The translations under genes were made by a program, and so were the position numbers. The notes beneath the pieces were generated by a model, which was given only the letters and a program-made list of their open reading frames with translations, was not told where the DNA came from and made no database searches. Shown piece by piece: positions 51,418 to 61,058 of a stretch of DNA of 64,000 nucleotides (position 1 is its first letter; every line of letters begins with the position of its first letter). Source of the stretch: Pluralibacter gergoviae ATCC 33028 = NBRC 105706 (GTDB lineage: Bacteria; Pseudomonadota; Gammaproteobacteria; Enterobacterales; Enterobacteriaceae); assembly GCF_001598855.1 (NCBI RefSeq), contig NZ_BCZS01000009.1, positions 62,001 through 126,000 of the forward strand, written 5' to 3'.

Positions 51418-52845
51418 ATGGCTTTTGATGATTTACGCAGTTTTCTGCAGGGGCTGGAGGAGCAGGGCCAGCTGCTGAGGATTTCGGAAGCGGTGAACGC
51501 CGAGCCGGATCTGGCCGCCGCCGCTAACGCCACCGGGCGCATCGGCGACGGCGCGCCCGCATTGTGGTTTGATAATATTCGCGGCTTTACCGACGCCCGG
51601 GTGGCGATGAACACCATCGGCTCCTGGCAGAACCACGCCATTTCGCTGGGCCTGCCGCCCAATACGCCGGTGAAAAAGCAGATCGATGAGTTTATCCGCC
51701 GCTGGGACAACTTCCCGGTGGCGCCGGAGCGCCGCGATAATCCGCCCTGGGCGCAGAATAGCGTGGATGCGGACGATATCAACCTGTTCGACATCCTGCC
51801 GCTGTTTCGCCTCAACGACGGCGACGGCGGCTTCTACCTCGACAAGGCCTGCGTCGTCTCCCGCGATCCGCTCGACCCGGACCACTTCGGCAAGCAGAAC
51901 GTCGGCATCTACCGCATGGAGGTCAAAGGTAAGCGCAAGCTCGGCCTGCAGCCGGTGCCGATGCACGACATTGCCCTGCACCTGCATAAAGCCGAAGAGC
52001 GCGGTGAAGATCTGCCGATCGCCATTACCCTCGGCAACGATCCGATTATCACCCTGATGGGCGCCACGCCGCTGAAGTACGATCAGTCCGAATATGAGAT
52101 GGCGGGCGCGCTGCGGGAAAGCCCGTACCCGATCGCCACCGCGCCGCTGACCGGCTTCGACGTGCCCTGGGGCTCAGAAGTTATCCTCGAAGGCGTAATA
52201 GAAGGGCGCAAGCGCGAAATCGAAGGCCCGTTCGGCGAGTTCACCGGCCACTACTCCGGCGGGCGCAACATGACCGTGGTGCGCATCGACAAAGTGTCGT
52301 ACCGCACGAAACCTATCTTTGAATCACTGTACCTCGGTATGCCGTGGACCGAAATCGACTATCTGATGGGCCCGGCCACCTGCGTACCGCTCTACCAGCA
52401 GCTGAAGGCCGAGTTTCCGGAAGTGCAGGCGGTTAACGCCATGTACACCCACGGCCTGCTGGCGATCATCTCCACCAAAAAGCGCTACGGCGGCTTCGCC
52501 CGCGCGGTAGGCCTGCGTGCGATGACCACGCCCCACGGACTCGGCTACGTCAAGATGGTGATTATGGTCGATGAGGACGTCGATCCGTTTAACCTGCCGC
52601 AGGTGATGTGGGCCCTGTCGTCGAAGGTCAATCCGGCGGGCGACCTGGTGCAGCTGCCGAATATGTCGGTGCTGGAGCTGGACCCCGGCTCCAGCCCGGC
52701 GGGCATTACCGATAAGCTGATTATTGACGCCACCACGCCGGTGGCGCCGGATACCCGCGGCCACTACAGCCAGCCGGTACAGGATCTGCCCGAAACCAAA
52801 GCCTGGGCGGAAAAACTCACCGCCATGCTGGCCGCGCGTAAATAA
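51418..52845 (+). CDS. kpdC: UbiD-family non-oxidative hydroxyarylic acid decarboxylase
   Basis: Prenyl-FMN-dependent decarboxylase of 4-hydroxybenzoate, vanillate or related acids. The ATG at 51418 (MAFDDLRSFLQGLEEQGQLL) with AGGAGG-type ribosome site gives 475 residues, the usual size. Landmarks are KQNVGIYRMEVKGKRKLGLQ (cofactor loop), EGPFGEFTGHYSGGRNMTVV (with the catalytic Arg/Glu residues) and KMVIMVDEDVDPFNLPQVMW. The exact substrate cannot be told from sequence. Confidence 0.92.
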   Translation: MAFDDLRSFLQGLEEQGQLLRISEAVNAEPDLAAAANATGRIGDGAPALWFDNIRGFTDARVAMNTIGSWQNHAISLGLPPNTPVKKQIDEFIRRWDNFPVAPERRDNPPWAQNSVDADDINLFDILPLFRLNDGDGGFYLDKACVVSRDPLDPDHFGKQNVGIYRMEVKGKRKLGLQPVPMHDIALHLHKAEERGEDLPIAITLGNDPIITLMGATPLKYDQSEYEMAGALRESPYPIATAPLTGFDVPWGSEVILEGVIEGRKREIEGPFGEFTGHYSGGRNMTVVRIDKVSYRTKPIFESLYLGMPWTEIDYLMGPATCVPLYQQLKAEFPEVQAVNAMYTHGLLAIISTKKRYGGFARAVGLRAMTTPHGLGYVKMVIMVDEDVDPFNLPQVMWALSSKVNPAGDLVQLPNMSVLELDPGSSPAGITDKLIIDATTPVAPDTRGHYSQPVQDLPETKAWAEKLTAMLAARK

Positions 52846-52855
52846 GGAGGAGATG

Positions 52856-53092
52856 ATGATTTGTCCACGCTGTGCCGATGCGCACATTGAGGTAATGGCG
52901 ACGTCGCCGGTAAAAGATGTCTGGATTGTCTACCAGTGCCAGCACTGCCTCTACACCTGGCGCAATACCGAACCGCTGCGCCGCACCAGCCGCGAGCACT
53001 ATCCGGAGGCGTTTCGCATGACCCAGGCGGATATTGATAACGCCCCGCAGGTGCCGACTGTGCCGCCGCTGCTGGCGGCGGATAAGCGATAG
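52856..53092 (+). CDS. kpdD: Small zinc-ribbon-like subunit of hydroxyarylic acid decarboxylase
   Basis: A 78-residue protein with two CxxC pairs, MICPRCADAHIEVMA and YQCQHCLYTWR, and the conserved tail REHYPEAFRMTQADID. It is always third in B-C-D operons and needed for full activity in studied systems. A tandem ATG at 52853 is an alternative start. Confidence 0.88.
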   Translation: MICPRCADAHIEVMATSPVKDVWIVYQCQHCLYTWRNTEPLRRTSREHYPEAFRMTQADIDNAPQVPTVPPLLAADKR

Positions 53093-53538
53093 ATAATCCC
53101 ATTCTATACAGGATTGTGGAAAGGTTCCGTTCACTCGCAGCACTCTGCTTCTCTGTCAGGTTTTCTGCGGTGAACGTGTTAAGAGGGCTCGCCGCCGCCC
53201 TCTTAACAATCTCGGCTCCCGGCAACAAAAATCGCCGCTGCGCGGAACCTCAGATTCTGACGTCTGGCTTTCGGGTTCGGCTCGACTCGTGATTACTCGG
53301 CTCATCCCTGAGCCTCGCCCCTCCGGGGCCAATGCTGCGCATTGTTCAAAATCGTTCCGGACGATTTTGTCCATGCCTCGTTTCGCCTCAGCCCGCATCC
53401 CTGCGGGCTGCCCCGGCCAGACGGCAGAATCTGAGGCGATTTTAAGCCGGACGTTAAACCCTCAGAGTACGTAAGAATTGCGTACAACCTATAGCGTAGG
53501 CCCGGCAAGCGCAGCGCCGCCGGGCAGAATCCGCAGCC
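53093..53538. other. Structured intergenic block between kpdD and mutS
   Basis: About 446 bp without a credible gene but rich in secondary structure. A hairpin GTTAAGAGGG/CCCTCTTAAC lies at 53178-53207, GCCCC-TCC-GGGGC near 53316-53328, AAAATCGT/ACGATTTT near 53348-53368, and GCCCGCA/TGCGGGC near 53393-53410. Long-range arms AAAATCGCC (53228-53236) and CCTCAGATTCTG (53248-53259) find their complements at 53435-53443 and 53425-53436, enclosing about 165 nt. It could be a dispersed non-autonomous element, a structured RNA or a decayed mobile unit. Confidence 0.55.
53500..53525. repeat. REP-like palindrome downstream of mutS
   Basis: GCCCGGC (53500-53506) and GCCGGGC (53519-53525) pair around an AAGCGCAGCGCC loop, the composition of enterobacterial REP units; it sits just past the mutS stop. 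Confidence 0.6.
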
Positions 53539-56100
53539 TTACACCAGGCTCTTCAGCCGGTAGATCCACTCCAGCGCCTGGCGCGGGGTCAGCGAATCCG
53601 GATCGAGATTTTCCAGCGCTTCTACCGCCGGCGACGTCTCTTCCGGCGCTGCCAGCAGCGACATCTGCGTGCCGTCAATGGCCGTTGCCGCCGCGTTGGG
53701 CGACAGGCTCTCCAGCTCGCGCAGCTTCTGCCGCGCCCGCTTGATCACCTCTTTCGGCACCCCGGCCAGCGCCGCCACGGCCAGGCCGTAGCTCTTGCTC
53801 GCCGCGCCGTCCTGCACGCTGTGCATAAAGGCGATGGTGTCCCCGTGCTCCAGCGCGTCGAGGTGGACGTTGGCCACGCCCTCCATCTTCTCCGGCAGCT
53901 GGGTCAGCTCGAAGTAGTGGGTGGCAAACAGGGTCAGCGCCTTGATGCGGTTAGCGAGGTTCTCCGCGCAGGCCCAGGCCAGCGACAGGCCGTCGTAGGT
54001 CGAGGTGCCGCGGCCGATTTCGTCCATCAGCACCAGGCTGTTCTCGGTGGCGTTGTGCAGAATGTTGGCGGTCTCGGTCATCTCCACCATAAAGGTCGAA
54101 CGGCCGGAGGCCAGATCGTCCGCCGCGCCGACGCGGGTAAAGATGCGGTCAATCGGCCCCAGCTCCGCCTTCTGCGCCGGCACGTAGCTGCCGATGTAGG
54201 CCAGCAGGGCGATCAGCGCCGTCTGGCGCATATAGGTACTCTTACCGCCCATGTTCGGGCCGGTGATGATCAGCATCCGCCGCTGCGGCGACAGGTTCAG
54301 CGGGTTGGCGATAAACGGTTCGTGCAGCACCTGCTCCACCACCGGATGGCGGCCCTCGGTAATGCGGATGCCCGGCTTATCGCTGAAGGTCGGGCAGACG
54401 TAGTTGAGGGTGTAGGCCCGCTCGGCGAGGTTGACCAGCACGTCCAGCTCCGCCAGCGCGGCGGCGCTCTGCTGCAGCTCGGCCAGGTGCGGCAGCAGCA
54501 GGTCGAACAGCTGATCGTAGAGCTGTTTCTCCAGCGCCAGCGCCTTGCCTTTCGAAGTGAGCACTTTGTCTTCGTACTCTTTCAGCTCCGGAATAATGTA
54601 GCGCTCGGCGTTTTTCAGCGTCTGGCGGCGGACATAATTAATCGGCGCCAGGTGGCTCTGGCCGCGGCTGATCTGGATGTAGTAGCCGTGCACCGCGTTA
54701 TAGCCGACTTTCAGCGTGTCCAGTCCCAGGCGCTCGCGTTCGCGAATCTCCAGCTTATCCAGATAGTCGGTGGCGCCGTCCGCCAGCGCGCGCCATTCGT
54801 CCAGCTCCTCGTTGTAGCCGGGGGCGATAACCCCGCCGTCGCGCACCAGCACCGGCGGGGTTTCAATCACCGCCCGCTCCAGCAGCTCGCGCAGCTCGCT
54901 AAACTCGCCCATCGTCTCGCGCAACGCCTGCACCGGGGCGCAGTCAACGTCCGCCAGCTGCGCCCGCAGCTCCGGCAGCTGCTGGAAGGCGTGGCGCATA
55001 CGGGCCAAATCGCGCGGGCGGGCGGTGCGCAGCGCCAGGCGGGCCAGAATACGCTCCAGATCGCCCACCTGGCGCAGCACCGGCTGCAGCTCGCTATAGC
55101 GATCCTGCAGGGCACCGATGGTCTGCTGGCGCCCGGTCAGCACAGAGGTATCGCGCACCGGCATATGCAGCCAGCGCTTGAGCATCCGGCTGCCCATCGG
55201 CGTGACGGTGCTGTCGAGCACCGACGCCAGCGTGTTCTCGACGCCGCCGGCCAGGTTCTGGGTGATCTCCAGATTGCGGCGGGTGGCGGCGTCCATGATG
55301 ATACTGTCCTGCTGCCGTTCCATGGTAATCGAGCGGATGTGCGGCAGCGAGGTGCGCTGGGTATCCTTCACGTACTGCAGCAGGCAGCCCGCCGCACACA
55401 GGCCGCGCGGCGCGTTTTCCACGCCGAAGCCCACCAGATCGCGGGTGCCGAACTGCAAATTGAGCTGCTGGCGGGCGGTGTCGATTTCAAACTCCCACAG
55501 CGGGCGGCGGCGCAGGCCGCGACGGCCCTCGATCAGCGCCATTTCGGCGAAGTCTTCCGCGTACAGCAGCTCCGCCGGATTGGTGCGCTGCAGCTCGGCG
55601 GCCATCGTCTCGCGGTCCGCCGGCTCGCTCAGGCGAAAGCGCCCGGAGCTGATATCGAGCGTCGCGAAACCGAAACCTTTACTGTCCTGCCAGATGGCCG
55701 CCAGCAGATTGTCCTGGCGCTCCTGCAGCAGCGCCTCGTCGCTGATGGTGCCCGGCGTGACGATGCGCACCACCTTGCGCTCTACCGGCCCCTTGCTGGT
55801 AGCCGGATCGCCAATCTGTTCGCAGATAGCCACCGACTCGCCGAGGTTAACCAGCTTCGCCAGATAGTTCTCCACCGCGTGGTGCGGCACGCCCGCCATC
55901 GGAATCGGCTCCCCGGCGGAGGCGCCGCGTTTGGTCAGGGAGATATCGAGCAGCTGCGACGCGCGTTTGGCGTCGTCATAAAACAGCTCGTAGAAGTCGC
56001 CCATGCGGTAAAACAGCAGGATTTCCGGATGCTGCGCTTTGAGCTTGAGGTACTGCTGCATCATGGGAGTGTGGGCGTCGAAATTATCAAGTGTCGTCAT
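53539..56100 (-). CDS. mutS: DNA mismatch repair protein MutS
   Basis: Recognises mismatches and starts methyl-directed repair with MutL and MutH. The 853 residues equal E. coli MutS. The mismatch-binding Phe-x-Glu is in [13 protein letters not shown] near 36-38; Walker A is [13 protein letters not shown] near 614; the Walker B/signature is [18 protein letters not shown]. The start [20 protein letters not shown] differs from E. coli only in the first few residues. It is transcribed toward rpoS; the rpoS-mutS interval is a known hot spot of gene exchange in enterobacteria. Confidence 0.97.
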   Translation of the reverse strand: MTTLDNFDAHTPMMQQYLKLKAQHPEILLFYRMGDFYELFYDDAKRASQLLDISLTKRGASAGEPIPMAGVPHHAVENYLAKLVNLGESVAICEQIGDPATSKGPVERKVVRIVTPGTISDEALLQERQDNLLAAIWQDSKGFGFATLDISSGRFRLSEPADRETMAAELQRTNPAELLYAEDFAEMALIEGRRGLRRRPLWEFEIDTARQQLNLQFGTRDLVGFGVENAPRGLCAAGCLLQYVKDTQRTSLPHIRSITMERQQDSIIMDAATRRNLEITQNLAGGVENTLASVLDSTVTPMGSRMLKRWLHMPVRDTSVLTGRQQTIGALQDRYSELQPVLRQVGDLERILARLALRTARPRDLARMRHAFQQLPELRAQLADVDCAPVQALRETMGEFSELRELLERAVIETPPVLVRDGGVIAPGYNEELDEWRALADGATDYLDKLEIRERERLGLDTLKVGYNAVHGYYIQISRGQSHLAPINYVRRQTLKNAERYIIPELKEYEDKVLTSKGKALALEKQLYDQLFDLLLPHLAELQQSAAALAELDVLVNLAERAYTLNYVCPTFSDKPGIRITEGRHPVVEQVLHEPFIANPLNLSPQRRMLIITGPNMGGKSTYMRQTALIALLAYIGSYVPAQKAELGPIDRIFTRVGAADDLASGRSTFMVEMTETANILHNATENSLVLMDEIGRGTSTYDGLSLAWACAENLANRIKALTLFATHYFELTQLPEKMEGVANVHLDALEHGDTIAFMHSVQDGAASKSYGLAVAALAGVPKEVIKRARQKLRELESLSPNAAATAIDGTQMSLLAAPEETSPAVEALENLDPDSLTPRQALEWIYRLKSLV

Positions 56101-56597
56101 GGAGTTAAGATATCCATCTCATTGAAACGCAATGTTATTTAGGCATTTCTGGTACGAAGAATTGATAATATTGTCGCATGAAAAGAGTAGAGGTTCTACG
56201 GGCTGAACGGTGACTTTGAGGCCGTCCGGCAGCTATGATCACAATCACGGGATCTGCTTAGATAGATGTCATTCTATCGAAAGCACCTGCAGTCCGGGGA
56301 TAAACGGATGCCAACCGCTTATATAGATGTACCTCAATAAACCACATGAATTGGGTTGGATTAATCCAGTCATTATTAATGGCGATGGTATACTTGCAAA
56401 GCTGTATCCACAGATAATTATTCTCGTCATTGCAACTCACGCTTCGGATGTTGAAGCACCAAGGGGCGACGAGCACCAGCGTAGTCATAATTCTATAATT
56501 CTGATTGTTTAATCTATAGCCTTATGTTAAAAATACTGGTAATTGTAAGAGGTCATATTATAGATGTGATTGGTTAACTATTTGATGGTGGTCACAA
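56101..56597. other. AT-rich intergenic region upstream of mutS
   Basis: About 497 bp. It must carry the mutS promoter at its left. The rest is AT-rich, with short overlapping frames on both strands and no recognisable product; it is composed like the following two genes and probably came in with them. Confidence 0.45.
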
Positions 56598-56924
56598 ATG
56601 AAAGCTTATGAAATTGAAACTTTACTTATTCAAAATGGTTTCAATCCTAAAGAAATATCTGTCATGAAGCTACATGCAGAAAAACATGGACACCCCTATC
56701 TTTGGTTATTACAGCAACTTAAGAAAAGATTTATTGTATCAGTCGTTTTAATGTTAATCCTTTTGGTAGGAGGTATACTGACATTTATCTATGGTAGTTA
56801 TGAAAATAAAGTCTCCTATTCAGTGATGCTAATTATAGGTTTTATTATTATATATGTATTCACTCCATTAAATACTGGGTATAAGGCATGCAAATTATTG
56901 AGTAGAAATAGTCACTTATTATAG
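56598..56924 (+). CDS. Small two-span membrane protein, possible immunity protein
   Basis: A 108-residue protein with a soluble N-terminus (MKAYEIETLLIQNGFNPKEI) and two membrane segments (VVLMLILLVGGILTFIYGSY and SVMLIIGFIIIYVFTPL). I do not recognise the family. It converges on, and overlaps by 13 bp at the 3' end, a DUF4225 gene. It is AT-rich and uses AT-ending codons, unlike the flanking core genes. The pairing with a protein that carries a glycine-rich hydrophobic segment suggests a membrane-acting toxin and its immunity partner, but this is inference. GGTGG upstream is a weak ribosome site. Confidence 0.55.
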   Translation: MKAYEIETLLIQNGFNPKEISVMKLHAEKHGHPYLWLLQQLKKRFIVSVVLMLILLVGGILTFIYGSYENKVSYSVMLIIGFIIIYVFTPLNTGYKACKLLSRNSHLL

Positions 56925-57706
56925 CTGTCCCGAATGGATTTTATTGCCATGCCATCATTATATATTTCTATGAGCAATTCGTTTCTGCTCATTTCCTTAA
57001 TTTTCCTCACATAGTCCGTATTAAGATAATAAAAAAGCCGCCAAGCTTCGGGTTTTTTTATTAAGCGAACAAAGCCATAAAGCGAAAGCGCTAAATCCAT
57101 TGAGCTGTATGCAATCTGTCCTACTTTGCTGTCAAAACCAAGAAATTCAGCGGTGACTATATACCCTTTCTTAAGAAAACCAATGCTATCTGATTTATTA
57201 AATATTAAATTCTCAGCAGACTCCTGAACACCATTGAGCCCATGGAGTACCAGCATTCCTCCGAAGGCCGTTCCGATAACTACACCCGAAGCAAGTGATG
57301 CGCTAATAACTGCAAGCCCCGCAACAACTTGTAATCCGCCCAGAACTACACCGATGCCATTTATAATATATACCCAGTTGTCTTTATCCTTAATGACTGA
57401 AATTGAAGCATGAATAGCTGCATTACCGCTTCGTAACAAACGGTCTTGAGTATCTAAATAGTCAATCTCTGCCTTTATATTCTGAATGCATTGCTGGCAA
57501 ATATTGTCATCACTTGTACGACTAATAACATCGAATTGTGCCTTGATGAATGCCTGAATTTCATTGTTGAAGTCCAGACGAACTAAAGGATGATTAAGAT
57601 GACTATGGGCAATAAAATTAGCCTTTCTGGTTAGAGTGTTAGCTTCTGCCTGCGCAATCGCGTTGTAGTAATGTTGATGGCGATGTTTAGCTAAGTAGTT
57701 ATCCAT
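56912..57706 (-). CDS. DUF4225 domain-containing protein
   Basis: A 264-residue protein with a helical, polar first half (about 1-120), including two CxxC-like cysteines (DDNICQQCIQNI), then a hydrophobic glycine-rich segment WVYIINGIGVVLGGLQVVAG and LASGVVIGTAFGGMLVLHG. The conserved DUF4225 tail follows: GFLKKGYIVTAEFLGFDSKV, LYGFVRLIKKPEAWRLFYYL. No signal peptide is seen. Function of the family is not established; the glycine-zipper-like segment would fit membrane insertion. The gene is AT-rich and lies alone with the facing small membrane protein, so transfer is likely. Confidence 0.75.
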   Translation of the reverse strand: MDNYLAKHRHQHYYNAIAQAEANTLTRKANFIAHSHLNHPLVRLDFNNEIQAFIKAQFDVISRTSDDNICQQCIQNIKAEIDYLDTQDRLLRSGNAAIHASISVIKDKDNWVYIINGIGVVLGGLQVVAGLAVISASLASGVVIGTAFGGMLVLHGLNGVQESAENLIFNKSDSIGFLKKGYIVTAEFLGFDSKVGQIAYSSMDLALSLYGFVRLIKKPEAWRLFYYLNTDYVRKIKEMSRNELLIEIYNDGMAIKSIRDSYNK

Positions 57707-58880
<1,174 letters not shown>

Positions 58881-58888
58881 CGGACTCC

Positions 58889-58910
58889 GGCCTCGCAATG
58901 AGGCCGTTTT
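58889..58910 (+). terminator. Terminator after the azoreductase gene
   Basis: GGCCTC (58889-58894) pairs with GAGGCC (58900-58905) and is followed by GTTTT. Confidence 0.65.
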
Positions 58911-59025
58911 ACCTTTCCTTTTCCGCATCTCCGCACGCGCTTTGCGGTCCCGATCGCCTTTTCTTCCCGCGCCGCTTGCTACGCTTGTTAATCACATTTT
59001 ATTAACATAGCCAGCAGGAGCGACG

Positions 59026-60186
59026 ATGAGCATGAATCCCTTTGAGTTTCGTACGGTAGCCTCCATAGCCGTTCAGTGGGGCGGCGCACGCGCGCTGGGC
59101 GAGAGCCTTGCCGCGAGGTTCTCCGCCCGCAGCGCGCTGTTGATTACGGATAAGGGGCTGGTCAGCGCCGGGCTGATTGCGCCGGTCCTCGCCTCGCTGG
59201 AGGGCTCGGGCTTTCGCGTCACGGTGTTCGACAGCGTGGTGGCCGATCCGCCGGAGCAGATTGTCCACGCCTGCGCCGGGGTAGCCGCCGACGCGGATGC
59301 CGATATTATCATCGGCCTCGGCGGCGGTTCGTCGCTGGACATCGCCAAGCTGGCGGCCGTGCTGGCGGCGGGCAGCCAGCCGCTGTCGGAGATGTACGGC
59401 ATCGGCAAGGTCAGCGGTTCGCGCCTGCCGCTGGTGCTGATCCCGACTACCGCCGGGACCGGCTCCGAGGTCACCAATATCTCCATCATTACCACCGGCG
59501 AGACCACCAAAATGGGCGTTGTGGCCCCGCAGCTGTACGCCGATTTTGTCCTGCTGGATGCCGAACTTACCGTCGGGCTGCCGCCGCTGCATACTGCCGC
59601 CACCGGCATTGACGCGATGGTCCACGCGATTGAAGCCTACACCAGTAAACACAAGAAGAATCCGCTGTCAGACGCTCTGGCCCGCGAGGCGCTCCGGCTG
59701 CTGTCGGTCAACCTGGTCGCCGCCTGCCGCAGCGGCGCCGATCGCAGCGCGCGCGAGGCGATGCTGCTCGGCGCGACGCTGGCCGGTCAGGCCTTTGCCA
59801 ACTCGCCCGTGGCGGCCGTTCACGCCCTGGCCTATCCGCTCGGCGGGCACTACCACATCCCCCACGGCCTCTCCAACGCGCTGATGCTTGAACCGGTGCT
59901 GCGCTACAACGCCAGCGCGGCGGCGCCGCTGTACGCTGAGCTTGCCGACGTCGTAGGCATTGCCGGCGGCGGCGATGTCCGCGAGCGCGCTAACGCTTTT
60001 GTACAGTTTATGGTCGATTTGATGGAGCAGAGCGGGGCACCGCGCCGGCTTCGCGATGTGCAGGTGACGGAGGATAGCCTGCCTCGGCTTGCCGCCGATG
60101 CCATGCTTCAGACCCGGCTGCTGATGAACAATCCGATCGATGTCGATGAACAGGCCGCGCTCAGGCTTTATCAGGCCGCGTTCTGA
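59026..60186 (+). CDS. Iron-containing alcohol dehydrogenase
   Basis: Group III NAD(P)-dependent alcohol dehydrogenase of 386 residues. The nucleotide site GLGGGSSLDIAKLAA is near residue 105, PTTAGTGSEVTNISI follows, and metal ligands are in GIDAMVHAIEAYTS and HALAYPLGGHYHIPHGLSNA. The substrate is not known; the position two genes from mhp aromatic-degradation genes and just before a lactonase gene suggests a role in handling aldehydes, alcohols or hydroxy acids. A GGAGCGACG ribosome site precedes the ATG. Confidence 0.88.
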   Translation: MSMNPFEFRTVASIAVQWGGARALGESLAARFSARSALLITDKGLVSAGLIAPVLASLEGSGFRVTVFDSVVADPPEQIVHACAGVAADADADIIIGLGGGSSLDIAKLAAVLAAGSQPLSEMYGIGKVSGSRLPLVLIPTTAGTGSEVTNISIITTGETTKMGVVAPQLYADFVLLDAELTVGLPPLHTAATGIDAMVHAIEAYTSKHKKNPLSDALAREALRLLSVNLVAACRSGADRSAREAMLLGATLAGQAFANSPVAAVHALAYPLGGHYHIPHGLSNALMLEPVLRYNASAAAPLYAELADVVGIAGGGDVRERANAFVQFMVDLMEQSGAPRRLRDVQVTEDSLPRLAADAMLQTRLLMNNPIDVDEQAALRLYQAAF

Positions 60187-60223
60187 CCGCGCCTATCCCA
60201 TCAACTGCAGAAGGATGTTCCGT

Positions 60224-61015
60224 ATGAATGATATTCGCCTCTACATGCTCCAGTCAGGCACCCTCAAGTGCAAGGTGCACAATATCAAAATGAACCAGGG
60301 CGGCGGCGCCGACTACGAGATCCCTGTGCCTTTCTTCCTCATCACCCATCCAGAGGGCCACACCATTATCGACGGCGGCAACGCAATTGAAGTGGCGACC
60401 GATCCGCGCGGCTACTGGGGCGGCATCTGCGACGTTTACTGGCCGGTGCTGGCGGAGGATCAGGGCTGTGTTGATCAGATCAAAGCGCTGGGGATCGATC
60501 CGGGTGATGTAAAATACGTCGTCCAGTCGCACCTGCATCTCGATCATACCGGGGCCATCGGCCGCTTCCCCAATGCCCGGCACCTGGTGCAGCGTGTGGA
60601 GTACGAGTATGCCTTCACGCCGGACTGGTTCGCCGCCGGAGGTTATATCCGTAAGGACTTTGACCGCCCCGGGCTGAAATGGCAGTTTCTCAACGGCGTT
60701 GAGGACGATTTTTACGACGTCTACGGCGACGGTACTCTGACCACCATTTTTTCGCCGGGCCATTCGCCGGGGCACCAGTCTTTCCTGGTCCGTCTGCCCA
60801 ACAGCAGGCCCCTGCTGTTAACAGTGGATGCCGCCTACACGGTCGATCACTGGGAGGAGAGGGCGCTGCCGGGCTTTCTCGCTTCGGCGGTGGATTCGGT
60901 GCGCTCGGTGCAGAAGCTGCGCGCCGTGGCGGAGCGCAGCGATGCAATTGTGGTGACGGGACACGATCCCGACGCCTGGGCCGGATTTAAAAAGGCGCCG
61001 GAGTATTACTCCTGA
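60224..61015 (+). CDS. MBL-fold N-acyl homoserine lactonase family protein (AhlK/AttM-like)
   Basis: Metallo-beta-lactamase-fold hydrolase. The dinuclear zinc motif is SHLHLDHTG (HxHxDH), followed by histidines in the SPGHSPGHQSF segment, an aspartate in TVDAAYT, and the last histidine in VVTGHDPDAW. This set and the length of 263 are those of AttM/AiiB/AhlK lactonases that open the ring of acyl-homoserine lactones. Klebsiella AhlK is such an enzyme. The true substrate might instead be another lactone. I chose ATG 60224 (MNDIRLYMLQSG) because AAGG lies nine bases upstream; ATG 60215 overlaps that site. It follows the dehydrogenase by 37 bp, probably one operon. Confidence 0.86.
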   Translation: MNDIRLYMLQSGTLKCKVHNIKMNQGGGADYEIPVPFFLITHPEGHTIIDGGNAIEVATDPRGYWGGICDVYWPVLAEDQGCVDQIKALGIDPGDVKYVVQSHLHLDHTGAIGRFPNARHLVQRVEYEYAFTPDWFAAGGYIRKDFDRPGLKWQFLNGVEDDFYDVYGDGTLTTIFSPGHSPGHQSFLVRLPNSRPLLLTVDAAYTVDHWEERALPGFLASAVDSVRSVQKLRAVAERSDAIVVTGHDPDAWAGFKKAPEYYS

Positions 61016-61024
61016 TCGACGAGT

Positions 61025-61045
61025 GGGAGGGCGTCCGGCCCTCCC
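61025..61045. terminator. Terminator-like hairpin between convergent lactonase and mhpT
   Basis: GGGAGGG (61025-61031) pairs with CCCTCCC (61039-61045), ten bases after the lactonase stop and 14 before the mhpT stop. Confidence 0.6.
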
Positions 61046-61058
61046 TCTGCCGCAAGCC

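Noticed and set aside
53093-53538. An insertion sequence between kpdD and mutS
   Set aside because: There is no transposase frame on either strand and no obvious target duplication; kept only as a structured block of unknown nature.
53821-56142. 773-codon plus-strand frame opposite mutS
   Set aside because: Antisense shadow of mutS with biased composition; mutS is intact on the minus strand.
56258-56512. Two short overlapping frames between mutS and the small membrane protein gene
   Set aside because: Neither has a good ribosome site, known motif or conserved composition; more likely AT-rich intergenic DNA.
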